Part shown: one piece after another, positions 12,329-25,500 of the stretch
Layout: every line of letters begins with the position of its first letter
Position numbering within the stretch: the stretch's first letter is position 1
Assembly (NCBI GenBank): GCA_964036195.1
Contig: OZ038452.1
Coordinates: forward strand, 10,286,704-10,350,703
Length of the DNA: 64,000 bases
Direction: 5' to 3'
Source of the DNA: Sphaerolaimus hirsutus
Taxonomy: Eukaryota; Nematoda; Chromadorea; Monhysterida; Sphaerolaimidae
The notes under the pieces: model-generated
Databases searched by the model: none
What the model saw: the letters and a program-made list of their open reading frames with translations, nothing else
What the model was told of the DNA's origin: nothing
Position numbers and translations under genes: made by a program

Positions 12329-15300
12329 TAGGGCTCGAAACTCGATTTTTTTCAAACTCGAGTTCGAGTCACAACCCCAAAATTTTTCCGGTCAAGTCGG
12401 CGAGTCAAGTCAGTGAAAAGTCGAGTCGAGTCAGGCAAAAATCTCGAGTCTCGAGTCGAGTCATATGCGTTACTTTCTGCTATGACCTTTGCAGAAACCC
12501 GTGCTGAGTATACAAGAGTTTACAAATTAGGGAGTTTACAAGTTAGGGGGTGTTGGATTTGAGTTTTTTTAGCGTGCTGAGTTTACAGGAGTTTTCAAAT
12601 TATGGAGTTTACAGTTTATGGAATGATTGACTTGAGTTTTCTTAGGGTGCTGAATTTATGAGAGTTTACAGATTAGGAGTGATTAAGGGTGCTGAGTTTA
12701 CATGCATTTACAGATTAGGGGGTGTTTGATTTCAGTATATTTGGGGTGCTCAGTTTACATGAGTTTCCAAATTATGGAGTTTAAAGATAAGGGTGTTGTT
12801 TGATTTGAGTTTATTTACGGTGCTGAATTTACATGAGTATTCAAATTATGGAGTTTACAGATATTTGAATGATTAATTTGAGTTTACTTAGGGTGCTGAA
12901 CTTAGAGGAGTTTACAGATTATGGGTTTAACTTGAGTTTATCTAGGGTGCTGGTGTAACATGGCTGTTCAAATCCTGCTGATGAGTGATGGCAATTGTAT
13001 CATGGTACTGGGATGCAAAGAAGTGGCAACAGCTTAGTGTGACAAATTTTTCTATGTGGGACTTTGTATTATTGATTTATGTTATAAATGTCTATTTGTG
13101 TGTATGAATTTTTGGAGATATCCAAAACACGACTGTAGGTCTGCGAGAATCCTGCTATTTAAACATATATGTTGTGAATCAATTGCATGCAAAGTATGCC
13201 TAATGTAAAAGATTGGGAGGCACAATCACACACTTCATTTTACCCAATTTGTGTGTGTTTTTACACACAATGCAGTCACTATTTATTAGCACAATTTGTG
13301 CGTTATTTCTCAAGTGCGCGCGGCGCACTCGCGCCAACCTACATCTTAAAACTGCACGTGAAGTGAATTTCCGTAGGTCCAGTTATGGACTTTGACCATA
13401 TTGGATTTTCGCGGCTGGTGTGTGCGGAAAATTAGGTCCGCGGCCTAAATTATGTACATAATTCACGCGTAGACATATTTATGATTCATATCCGTGATAA
13501 GATAAAGAAACTGAGATCAGCAGAAATAGTGGTGTTTTCAAATTATGAAGTTAAAAAATTAGGGGGGTGTTTGATTCAAGTTTATTTAGGGTGCTGAGTT
13601 TACTTGAGCTTACATATTAGTGGTTTGACTTGAGTTTATTTGGGGTGCTGAATTTACATGAGTTTACAGATTATGGGTTTAACATGAGTTTATTTGGGGT
13701 GCTGAGTTTAGAAGAGTTTACAAATTAGGGAGTTTACAGATTAGGGGGTGTTTGATTTGAGTTTTTAGGGTGCTGAGTTTACGTGATTTGATATATTAGG
13801 GGTTTGACTTGACTTTATTTAGGGTGCTGAGTTTATGGGAGTTTTCAGATTATTGGTTTAACTTGAGTTGATTTGGGGTGCTGATTTTACAAGAGCTTAC
13901 AAATTAGGGAGTTTACAGATTATGGGGTGTTTGATTTGAGTTTTTTTAGGGTGCTGAGTTTATGTGATTTGACATATTAGGGGTTTGCCTTGAGTTTATT
14001 TAGGGTGCTGACTTTACATGGGTTTACAGATTATGGGTTTAACATGAGTTTATTTGGGGTGCTGAGTTTACAAGAGTTTACAAATTAGGGAGTTTACAGA
14101 TTAGGGGGTGTTTGATTTGCGTTTTTTTAGGGTGCTGAGTTTATGTGAATTGACATATTAGGGGTTTGACTTGAGTTTATTTAGGTTGCTGAGTTTATGG
14201 GAGTTTTCAGATTATGGGTTTTACTTGAGTTGATTTTGGGTGCTGTGTTCACATGAGTTTACAAATTAGGGAGTCGACAGATTAGGGAATGATTGACTTG
14301 AGTTTATTTAGGGTGCTGAATTTACATGAGTTTACAAATTAGGGGGTTTACAGATTAGGGGGTGTTTGATTTGAGTTTTTGAGGGTGCTGTGTTTATGTG
14401 ATTTGACATATTAGGGGTTTGACTTGAGTTTATTTAGGGTGCTGAATTTACAGGAGTTTACAGATTATGGGTTTAACTTGAGTTTATTTAGGGTGCTGAG
14501 TTTACAAGAGTGTACAAATTAGGGAGTTTACTGATTGGGGGTGTTTGACTTGAGTTTTTTTAGGGTGCTGAGTTTACAGGAGTTTTCAAATTACAGAGTT
14601 TACATATTATGGAATGATCAACTTGAGTTTATTTAGGGTTCTGATATTACAGGAGTTTACAGATTATGGGTTTAACTTGAGTTTATTTAGGGTGCTGAGT
14701 TTACATGAGTTTACAAATTATGGAGTTTACTGATTAGGGGGTAATTGTCCTGAGTTTATTCAGGGTGCTGAGTTTACATGATTTAACATATAAGGGGTTT
14801 GACTTGAGTTTATTTAGGGTGCTGAATTTACATGAGTTTACAGATTATGGGTTTTACTTGACTTTATTTGGGGTGCTGAGTATACAAGAGTTTACAAATT
14901 AGGGAGTTTACAAGTTAGGGGGTGTTTGATTTGAGTTTTTTAGGGTGCTGAGTTTACAGGAGTTTTCAAATAATGGAGTTTACAGATTATGGAATGATTG
15001 ACTTGAGTTTACTTAGGGTGCTGAATTTATGAGAGTTTACAGATTATGGGTTTACTTGAGTTTATCTAGGGTGCTTAGTTTACATGAGTTTACAAATTAG
15101 GGAGTTTACAGATTAGGGAGTGATTAAGGGTGCTGAGTTTACATGCATTTACAGATCAGGGAGTGTTTGATTTGAGTATATTTGGGGTGCACAGTTTACA
15201 TGAGTTTCCAAATTATGGAGTTTAAAGATTAGGGGGTGTTTAATTTGAGTTAATTTACGGCACTGAATTTACATGAGTTTTCAAATTATGGAGTTTACAG

Positions 15301-16129
15301 ATTTTTGAATGATTAATTTAAGTTTACTTAGGGTGCTGGACTTAGAGGAGTTTACAGATTATGGGTTTAACTTGAGTTTATCTAGGGTGCTGGTGTAACA
15401 TGGCTGTTCAAATCCTGCTGATGAGTGATGGCAATTGTATCATGGTACTGGGATGCAAAGAAGTGGCAACAGCTTAGTATGCCAAATTTTTCTATGTGGG
15501 ACTTTGTATTTTTGATTTATGTTATAAATGTCTATTAGTGTGTATGAATTTTTTTGAGATATCCAAAACCCGACCGTAGGTTGGTGAGAATCCTGCTAGT
15601 TGTTTATATTCACAAAAGACGGGGGGAACTTATTTACCGTATGAATATGATCAGCTACAACCAGGGATTTATCCAGTATTGTTGAATGGGAGTGTCTGTT
15701 CAGCCTCTGTAATGGTTTATGAATGGTGGGGGCTCGTTTACCACACACAAATTTTACCTACACAAATGGATTAATTCCATTACACTGACCCCATCATAGG
15801 CATCACAAAATGGCACTATTGGCAATACAAAACTTGAGTTTTAACATCATTCAATGCATATGGCAAGCCAATCAATGATATATCATTCATGTGGTGTGGA
15901 AATGCGTGCTTGAACATTTTGAAAAATATGTCAAAAAATTCATATGAAAATTGATTTTTTGAGATAAGTCTATGGGAACCCCGACTCGAAATTTGGCAAA
16001 ATTTCGAGTTGAGTCAGGCAAAAACCTCGAGTCTCGAATCAGGGCAATATTTTTCAGGTCGGGCAAGTCGAGTCTATACCCAATTTTACCCTCGAGTCAG
16101 GAGTCGAGTCTAGTCGAGTTCGAGCCCTA
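12329..16129. mobile_element. hAT-like non-autonomous element F (3.8 kb), TCGAGTC ends
   Basis: Ends TAGGGCTCGAAACTCGA / GTTCGAGCCCTA with repeated TCGAGTC words inside each end. The perfect 8-bp target duplication CTATAGAC lies at 12321-12328 and 16130-16137. The interior is mostly a long degenerate tandem array and has no transposase. Confidence 0.9.
12490..15410. repeat. Degenerate tandem array inside F (GGGTGCTGAGTTTACA unit)
   Basis: Units built from TTTAGGGTGCTGAGTTTACA, TGAGTTTACAAATTAGGG and GTGTTTGATTTGAGTTT recur dozens of times at roughly 60-110 bp spacing, interrupted around 13156-13535 by unrelated sequence. A ~205-bp segment beginning TGTAACATGGCTGTTCAAAT occurs near 12953 and again near 15392, bracketing the main block as direct copies. 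TTAGGG words are part of the unit; this is not a telomeric repeat. Confidence 0.8.
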
Positions 16130-16434
16130 CTATAGACTAATACATCGCAGTTTTTGTTACATTTTTCTATGTATGCGTACATTATAAACAAGAGATAAGT
16201 ACTGGAAGTTCAAGAAAGTTCTAGTGAAATAAAAAACCCCTCTTGAAGTACTCTTCCCCTCATCTATCCCCCTCAAAATTTCCGCTCTGAAAAAATAAAC
16301 CCCCATGGGGTAATTTGAGGAAATACGGTAATTGATTGATCGCGCTGCTTTGCGCACAAGTTTTTGTTATAAATGGGGGAGTATTTCAAACAAATACGGT
16401 AAGTAGGTATGACACGTCTTATGTTCATGAGTTT

Positions 16435-16569
16435 TTAGCCCAATGAACTACTTTTTCTTTCACAACAGAGCAACAAGAGTTTTATCAAGGATATGATAGA
16501 AGCACCCAGCCAGAGCCCAAACTGTCCGCCCACATTTCCAATGAATGTAGAGAAAGTCATTGAATGTTT
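16435..16569 (-). CDS. Gene 1 exon 14: TM2, selectivity filter and stop
   Basis: TTTCAG acceptor, then FIGNVGGQFGLWLGAS, the DEG/ENaC pre-TM2/TM2 signature with the G-x-S filter, followed by IISLIKLLLLCCER and TAA. A frame one base away gives a misleading longer ORF; this frame is fixed by the signature and by phase 0 from exon 13. Confidence 0.93.
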   Translation of the reverse strand, partial: KHSMTFSTFIGNVGGQFGLWLGASIISLIKLLLLCCERKSSSLG

Positions 16570-19500
16570 CTGAAATTTCAAAGTGTGTAATACTAAGTAC
16601 AATATTAATTACCTAAATATCAATATATTATGATGCTATTTATTGTATATTTTTTTACCCATTTGGTTCTCAATGTCAGAATGGTAAATGGAGAAATCAA
16701 AATTAGATTGACTTAAGTAGGTAATGTACTTAGGAATTAATTCTAAACAGTTTTTTAAATTGCTTTGTACTTACTAGGGTAATCTTGAATTTTGACCTTC
16801 TGGGGGGGGGTTGGTTAGATAAATAGCAAATCGCTCCTCTGGAGTAGATAACTATACAAAATTTTTAAGGGTGGTTTGTTTCCTGTTTACTGAGCCCTAC
16901 TTTTCTGTATAACCTGTTCTATATAGATGTATTGCATATCACTGTATGCAATCTCCAGCACAATCACATCATCCCTCTGCATGTAATTCTGTGCTCTGTT
17001 TGGTTCGGGCAGCTCATTTGTGTATTTCCACCATTTGAATTGCCTGTTGTACTGATCCCATGTTCGTATACCCATTTCAGACAATGTTCTATTCAGGTCT
17101 GGCTTAAACACTTGCGTTTCATCATAAGGACACCCAACTGAAAAGCGATTTAAAAAAATGTAAACTGGCAAAGTGCAGTTTATGTGGTGACAGTTTTGTG
17201 AACTTCCTTACCATTGCCATTCTTTTCATGTTCAAAGTATTGAATCCAGCAACTGATATTGTGTTCCTCTTTAACTACAATTTGTGACAAATTCACCTCT
17301 CTTGCATGAGGAATGACCAGTGGCGTAGCCAGGGGGGCGGGGGGGGGGGGCGGCTGCCCCCCTCCCTTCCGGGGTGAGACTTGAGAAATGTTTGGAAACG
17401 TGTTCTGGTGCAATGATTTTGAGGTCAATTTACAAAAATTTGGCGCGCATTTTGTAGTCAAATTACAGCCATTTTCCCTTTACAGGTCGCGATAACCTCA
17501 ACTTACGTGAAAATCAGGGCTGTATCCAGGGGGGGGGGGGCGGGGTGGGGCTGCAGCCCCCCCTCCTGGTTCGAGACCAGAAAGTGACCAGAAAATGTGA
17601 CTTTTTCACGTCGCGCATTCTTCACCAGACAAGATTTATTATCATCAGATTTGCTCCATGTGACCGCAAATCATTATAGATACACTCAATATTGTGCTTT
17701 TTGCTATTTTGTATGTATATTTACATACATATACAGTGTTTCATGGTGCTGGCACCAACGCCAATGGTGCCATGGCGTGGCGTATACTAATGACGCCAGC
17801 GCCATGGCACCCTTCCGCCATTATGTAGCTAAACTTTTAGGGGGGGGGGGGCTGAGCCCCCCCCTCGCCGGCCTCAGTAAACAAGCAGCCCCCCACTCAA
17901 AAATCCTGGCTATGCCACTGGGAATGACATAGTCTCTTTGTTCTCCAGACTGTAAATTCTCTTTCTTCTTTCTTTTTTGTCTCTCCAAGTAAAACAACTG
18001 ACTTCCATTGCTCGTTTGATTTGATACTGCTGGGCTATCAAGGTAAATAAACTCAATTTCATGACTTTTTTCATGTGATGATGCTGGTCCATCAAAATTA
18101 GATTCCTGATTTTCATGACTCGTTTCATGTGATTCTGCCGATTTGTTCATAGTAAAAATCTGATTATCATGGCTCTTTTCAAGTGATGCTTCTTGTCCAT
18201 CAGAATTAGATTCCTGATTTTCATGACTCATTTCGTGTGAGACTGCTGATTTCTTCATCATAAAAATCTGATTATCATGGCTTTTTTCAAGTGATGCTTC
18301 TTGTCCATCAGAATTAGATTCCTGATCTTCATGACTCATTTCTTGTGATTCTGCCGATTTCTTCATGATAAAATTCTGATTATCATGGCTTTTTTCAAGT
18401 GATGCTTCTTGTCCATCAGAATTAGATTCCTGATTTTCATGACTCATTTCATATGATTCTCCTGGTTTCTTCATAAAAAAATTCAAATTATCATCGCTCT
18501 TTTCATGTGATGCTTCTTGTCCATCAGAATTAAATTCATGATTTTCATGACTCATTTTGTGTGATTCTGCCGATTTCTTCAAAATAAAAATCTGATTATC
18601 ATGTCTCTTTTCAAGTGATGCTTCTTGTCCATCAGAATTAGATTCCTGATCTTCATGACTCATTTCTTGTGCTTCTGCCAATTTCTTCAACATTAAATCG
18701 TGATAAAATAACCGATCTCCGTGGCTCTGTTGTGATGCTGATAGTCCATTCAATTCCAACCATTTTTCATATCCAAGGCTCTTTTCATGTGATGCTTCTT
18801 GTCCATCAGAATTAGATTCCTGATTTTCATGACTCATTTCATATGATTCTCCTGGTTTCATCATAAAATCACCATTCTGAATAAAACGACCCTGACTATC
18901 AAATCTGGTATTATGATATGCTTCTTGTCCATCAGAATTAAATTCATGACTTTCATGGCTCATTTCATTTGATGCTGATAGTCCATGTAATTCCAACCAT
19001 TCTTCATATGTAAGGCTCTTTTCATTTGATGCTGATAGTCCATTCAATTCCAACCATTTTTCATATCCAAGGCTCTTTTCATGTGATGCTTCTTGTCCAT
19101 CAGAATTAGATTCCTGATTTTCATGACTCATTTCATATGATTCTCCTGGTTTCATCATAAAATCACCATTCTGAATAAAACGACCCTGACTATCAAATCT
19201 GGTATTATGATATGCTTCTTGTCCATCAGAATTAAATTCATGACTTTCATGGCTCATTTCATTTGATGCTGATAGTCCATGTAATTCCAACCATTCTTCA
19301 TATGTAAGGCTCTTTTCATTTGATGCTGATAGTCCATTCGATTCCAACCATTCATCAGATTCGTTATCTTCGGCGATTGCTTCGTTTGATGGCACCGGGT
19401 TGTGCATAATATTATAATGTGTTGGCTGCAAGTCCTTTTCTGTGAATCCCAGCTGGTACAAAGTTTTGTGCATCATATCTTGGTCCAGTCTCTCTGACTG

Positions 19501-22500
19501 AGGTTTGTACAACTGTACACCATTGGTTTTATTCATTTTTGCTTGAAAATTGGTGCTTTTTGTTCCTTGTTGTGGTACCAGTGGTACCGTCGATGTAGAT
19601 GTCCTGTGTAGTGTTTGACTTTGAATTGTGACCAAGCGCATAGTCAACTGGAGCAACATGATAAACATAAGTAATTTATTATTTTTGGCAAACATCAGGT
19701 TTATTGCATTTCAGTATTTCCATTGGGGAAAGATGGAGGATTAGAGACAAAACTAAAAAATGCTCCTTATGTCATGTGCCCCATGGATATTTTTGACAGG
19801 AATCACCGCTTATAATGCTATTCCATGGCTCCATAGCCTTTTTATGCCTATATTTATATATATATATCACGAGAAAATATATATATATCACGAGAAAGTA
19901 CTGCCACATGTCTGATATACCTGTATACCTATGTTGACACAGCCAAAGCTTTTGAATTTCTTTAAAGCATTTTTTGTTGAAAAAATTGTTGGGTTCTGTA
20001 TACAATCCGCCCCCTCCCGCTTCAAAATCTTGCCTACATCCCTGCATGGTATTATCAGTCAATGATGTGCAAAATTGCAGTATATAACCTGATTTATCAG
20101 AAGATCTAATTAACATTCTCTAAAAAGCATGTCATCTGGTTGCATAAAGCTTTGCATATAACTAAAACATGATTTACTATCCATATTGTTCCCTTACAAA
20201 GTACAACAAACTCAAAAATCTGCATGCATGCATACCGAAAAATTTTGTTATTGCATGGTGGTAGACATTGTTCGGTGCACTTTAGCAGCTTGTTTCTCAC
20301 TTCAAGCAGTTGGCCATGATTCACAGCACATTCCTTCATCTGAATAAAATTTTTGGCTGTATTTTACATTGCTCACAAGATGAATATTTTTATTTGAAAA
20401 GCAGCTAACCTGTCGAATGCTGCAAACTGCAGTTTCAGCATATTGCGACCTGAGAACTTGAGATGAGATGGGCCTGATGCAGTTGCACCGCTGGTAAACG
20501 TCGAAGAGAGCACACTGGAGTCTGCACGTGTCCACTGAATAGTGCAGCGACAGCATCTGAAAGTGTAATAATGGTTTGCATTGTGTCAATTATACAAAAT
20601 CACAGTTTCTACCACAAATAGCTGAAAAAGCCGAGACCCAGACTTGCATGCATTCTATCTTGTACATCTTCACTTGTCACGCACAGTTTCTCTGGATGAA
20701 ACAGCTGACTGTGTTGTTTGAGCATTTTCATTTTTGTGAGTGACAGCAGTACTGAGCTGCGTGTGCCCGTTGGTGCCTATGGGTTGAGTTCTACACAATT
20801 CCAAAATATGGTGCTAGTTGCGGTGCTGTAAGTATGGAAAACTTGCATAGATCACACCCTTGTGGGCAGGGTTGTGTGGTGCACTGAGTCTGACCACAAC
20901 ACCATCTATCTGTGTTTTGTCATCTGAGCCATTTTGCTTGCAAAAGTCAATTTTCCGCGTGGGTGTCTGTAGTTCAGAAAGACATACTGCCATCTGTGGC
21001 AGTGACTCAGGGCACTCTGGTTGTTGCAGGCCAGTTCTGTCTTCAGCATCCTGGAAATCATCGCTTGAAATTTGGCATTTTGAATGATGGCCTGTAATGG
21101 TGAAAAATTTGAGTTCATGGTGTGTGTAAAAGTAAATGTATTTTCCATATTTATTCCATTTTACTTACATATGCATATTACTAAAATCCACATACATGCA
21201 CACACTAATTGACACACTAATCTGTTTACATTTGTTGTAAAAGTTGAATTTTTTACTGAGATAGTTTAAATAACAGTTGTATGTGACTTAATTAAAAAGA
21301 ATTTCAAAATGTGACGTAATGATTTGAATTTTGATGCTTTTTCCAATTTCCATAAAAATGTAATTGGCAACTGACATCAATTATTTATCATGCATCGATT
21401 AGTGTGATTATGGCAAATCTAACTATTCAAAATTTTACTCCTTTCGTGTGTACACAAATTATAAATGATTTTCTTGAATAACTATTTAAATGCAATAAAT
21501 TGATTTAACTATTTAAAATTTAATTTGTTTCGTGTGTACACAAATTATAAATGATTTTCTTGAATAACTATTTAAATGCAATAAATCAATTTAACTATTC
21601 AAATTTAATGCCTTTCGTGTGTACACAAATTATAAATGGTTTTCTTGAATAACTATTTAAATGCAATAAATTAATATACAGGGGTGGGAAGGGTTGGGGA
21701 ACCGAACCGAACCGAGCACAATTTTGGAACCAAGAACCGGCACTTAGACCCGGAACCGAACTAAAGAACCGAAATTTTATACAATAATCGGCAACCTCCC
21801 CCCTTCCCGGATGAGAGTAGGAATATGCATTGAAATGTAATTTCCGGCATCAATTTTTTGGGTGATTTGTAAAAATTTTCTTTACAAAAATTTGTAAAAA
21901 GCAATTCTTGCTTCACGTGACGGGTGATTTCATCTCATCGGTCGTGCAGCCTCATGTGTTCACGATGCTGCCTAAAATGTGTATATGTATGTAAAATACA
22001 TATACAGCAGTCTGTGGGGGTCTGTGCCAGTGCGCATGTAAACGTGGTGCACATGAAGGCCCATTTTCCCACATTTTTCCATCACACTGATGTTTTAGAA
22101 GTTCATTGGTAAGCGTACTGGTAATCCTCTATAAAATACAGCGAGTGGGGTGCCAGTCTCTCTATATGTACATGTATTTACTTACATATCAGAGATTTTT
22201 GGCACCAATGCCAATGGCGCCAGCGCCATGATGCCATTTCGTCACCATGTAGGTAAACTTTTAGGGCGGGTGGCTGAATCCTCCTCCCGTACACCAGGCT
22301 CAGTAAACAAACAGACACCATGCTCAAAAATCCTGAATATGTACCTGGCCCCCAAAGCAGGGGTCTACATGCACACTGGGTTTACATGCGCACCAAGTTT
22401 TGGCCATCTGTGGCACCTACGCCAACGCCAATGGCGCCATGGCGTGGTGCCTATGAATGGCGCAAGCGCCATGGCACCATTCTGCCACTACAGGGGCAAA

Positions 22501-25500
22501 ATTTTGGGGTGAGGTGGTTCTATGTTGTTTTTCCTTTGTTCAGCTTATTATTTTCTTATTCCCGATTTTTTCATTACCCAATACCCGACCTTTTCATTAC
22601 CCGGAACCGAAATTTTTGACAATTTGGAACCGAAAGAACCGAACCGTACACGAAAATTTTGAGGATCCGAGAACCGAGAACCGAACCGAAATTTTTTAGA
22701 ACTGAGAACCGAGAACTGGAACCGAAAATTTTGAAATTCCCAACCCTAGGGGTGGACATCTTCAGTTACCGCTGGAAAAACGCGATAGCTTCAGCTACGG
22801 TTGAGCTATCACAGTGAAATTTTGACACAATAGAGTAGACTCCATATGACACCTATTCTGATTTTGGGAGAGTTGTGAAACACACAGTTTTTAGTGTAAT
22901 TTTGGGACTTGACCCCCCTTATCTCAGGACTGGGGGACTATTCGAGAATAAAAAGAATTTGGTTGTAGCCCCGACCCCAAACCTCAAAATACTCAAAGGG
23001 CATCAAAATCGGCCAGAAAATGTATGACAGAATGCAGGGACGTAGCCAGGATTTTTGAGCGGGGGGTCAGATTGTATACGGAGCCCGGCGAACGGGGGGG
23101 CGGCGCCCCCCCCCCCTAAAATTTTACCCCTGTTGTAGGGGAATGGTGCCATGGCACTGGCGCCATTCGTAGGCGCGACGCCATGGCGCCACTGGCGTTG
23201 GCATTGGCGCCAAAACAGCAGTATATGCCTGTATTTTACAGGCATATACAGCAACATGGACAGAAATTGAGTCTATTTTCACTGGCTTTTAGGCCGAGGA
23301 GACTGGTCAGCCAAAAAGATATGTTGTGAAGGGAGAATGCTCGCTTGCGGGCAAATTTTTTTCAAACTGTCGACAAAATCGTCGTCTGAAAGTGCCATTT
23401 ACGGCACATTTTTTGGTCCGGCCCGGGAAGGGGGGGGCGGCCGCCCCCCGCCCCCCCCCCTGGCTACGTCCTTGACAGAATGGGACGACACCAAAGACCG
23501 GTGACCCCCCCCCTTAAAATGTCACCCTCGTTTTATCCTATGGGTGACGCCGAGTCACAAAATTACACAAAAAACTGTGTGTTCCACAACTCACCCAAAA
23601 TGTGGGAGTTTGGGTTGCAAACTTCAGAATAGATGTCCTATGGAATGGAGTCTACTCTATTGTGTTAAAATTTCATTGTGATAGCTCAACCGTAGCTCAA
23701 GCTATCGCGTTTTTCCAGCGGTAACTGAAGATGCCCACCCCTGTATATACATAACCTTTTATCATATGCATTTTGGGATTAGAGTGTTCGTAATTCAAGT
23801 CCAGCACAATGCTGACCCCTCTGCCAGGCACGGTTTGCCTGATTTTGTGTTTATACAGCGCCACCAGAAAGCACTTGCCATACTCTGGGTCAAACACCTG
23901 TGTAGGAATACTGTGTTGAAACAGAGTGATACAATTGGGGTGGTTGTTGAAATTTACTAAACACCTTCCCGGTCACGTCCGGCACCCATTTTTTGGTTTT
24001 ACTTCTTACATCCTATTCCCAGTTCTAGGGCGCCCCAGAGGCTGAAACTTGGGGGGAATATTGGCGCAACCCCCCTCTACTTCGCATGAATTTGCGGGGT
24101 TGCGGCGACCCCTCTCAGGGTGGGTCTCCCTAAGTGCAAAATGTTTTTTGGCTTCTTTGGTGTCTTTACTAAACACCTTCACACTTTGAAATTTACTAAA
24201 CACCTTCACACACAGCAGGTCCGGCACCCGCTGTGGGACACCATAAAAGCCAAAAAAAATCTTGCACTTAGGGTGACTCACCCTGAGAGGGGTCGTCGCA
24301 ACCTCCCAAATTCATGCGAAGTAGAGGGGAGTTGCACCAATACCTCCTCCAAGTTTCAGCCTCTGGCGCGCCCTAGAACTGGAGATAGGGTGTCACAAGT
24401 AAGATCGAAAATAGGGAAGGTGTTTACATTACTGCATCAGTGGCATACAGCTTTATTCTATCACATGGTGAAGTCTTTGACTCACAGTTAAATCACATTT
24501 AAATCAGTTAAGTTCCCATTTTCCTCTTTGACAATGGGACCAGGGGTATTTTGAATTTTGACCCTTCGAGTGGTTGGATAGATAGCAAATCGCTCCTCCG
24601 GAGGGATAGATAGCTGAAAAATTTTCTGGGGGGGGGTTGGGGGTGGGTTGTGGTGGTTCGATATATAGGCTTTTTCGGGGCATAGAAGGAAGAAAAAGGG
24701 AGAAAAATCGCTAAAAGTAGGTGTAAAATAGCTCACAATGGGTATGCAAGAGCATATAGTACTTAAAATAGCTGAAAATAGGCAGTTAGATGCATGAACT
24801 AGTGATTTTGGACGTGAAAATCTATATATAGGTATGAAAAATAGCGATTTTGAGCGAAAATTGGGGTATAGTTTCTGAAAAATCGCTTCAGATAGGTAGA
24901 AAGCTGGGCGATTTGGGGGGGGGGGTTTAGGGGGTAGTAGCCCAAAATTTTGCCTCCGGGATAGATAGATAGCTATAGATAGCTGAGCGGCCTCCGGGAT
25001 AGATAGATAGCTGGGCGGTTTGGGGGGGGGGTAACCCCCCCCCCCCCAACCCCCCATTCGAGACCCCTGAATGGGACCAGGGTGATTGGGGTAAAAAACA
25101 GTGGGTAAAATCATGAAAATCATTGCTTATTTTCACCACTTTTGTTTATTAAAAAAATACACAGGCTGCCCACAAACAGCATGTTTCTGGTTCCATATCC
25201 TATTCCCTTTCCTGGACATTTGCAAAAAAATTTGGAGTCACCTGACTGCTCGTGGCAATTTAGGAACCCTGTTTGATTGAGCTTGATTATTTTTTCAGTT
25301 GGTATGATTTTGAATGTAGGAAAACAAACTGATGTCACATTTGAATTTGCAATTTGCACAAATTTTTTCTAACCAGTGCAATTTACAATTGATTTCACAT
25401 CACCCAAATATTGATTAATCAAGATGACATGTGCATGTCCTCTGGATGAATATTTAAACATAACAATCATGTGAATCTCAAAATTTGTCATATCCAATGA

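Larger units (their letters stand above)
11706..16330. mobile_element. TACCGTA-ended element (A copy 2) carrying a large nested insertion
   Basis: Left end TACCGTATTTCCTCGAAATT, right end GTAATTTGAGGAAATACGGTA, with CTCAAATACCCCC words inside both. The interior AACGTGAAGAGAAAGCTGCAG...GAACAGGGTTTATA matches the interior of the copy at 41810-44352. It is split by the 3.8-kb F element. Confidence 0.7.
21679..23743. mobile_element. Non-autonomous element I, CAGGGGTGG ends, carrying nested C1 and J2
   Basis: Long inverted ends: CAGGGGTGG then (G/A)CATCTTCAGTTACCGCTGG on the left, the reverse on the right to CCACCCCTG, continuing through GCGATAGCTT and TGAGCTATCAC. Its outer target duplication is not clean. 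C1 inserted 10 bp inside the left end; J2 inserted further in. Confidence 0.8.

Noticed and set aside
12490..15410. TTAGGG words suggesting telomeric repeats
   Set aside because: They are part of a longer degenerate unit and never occur as contiguous TTAGGG arrays.
16440..16570. Minus frame ending HWKCGR...VALL over exon 14 (and its copy at 52466-52732)
   Set aside because: One base out of the true frame, which carries the GGQFGLWLGAS filter.
19604..19695. Met start of a 624-codon minus ORF
   Set aside because: The first ~31 codons are intron upstream of the exon 12 acceptor; paralogue comparison and phase place the exon start at 19603.
20860..21148. Overlapping short ORFs on both strands over exon 8
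   Set aside because: Shadows of exon 8; its real frame is shown by the paralogue and by the phase of neighbouring exons.
24488..25123. 211-codon minus ORF
   Set aside because: Lies almost wholly within MITE K1 and reflects its C-rich repeats.
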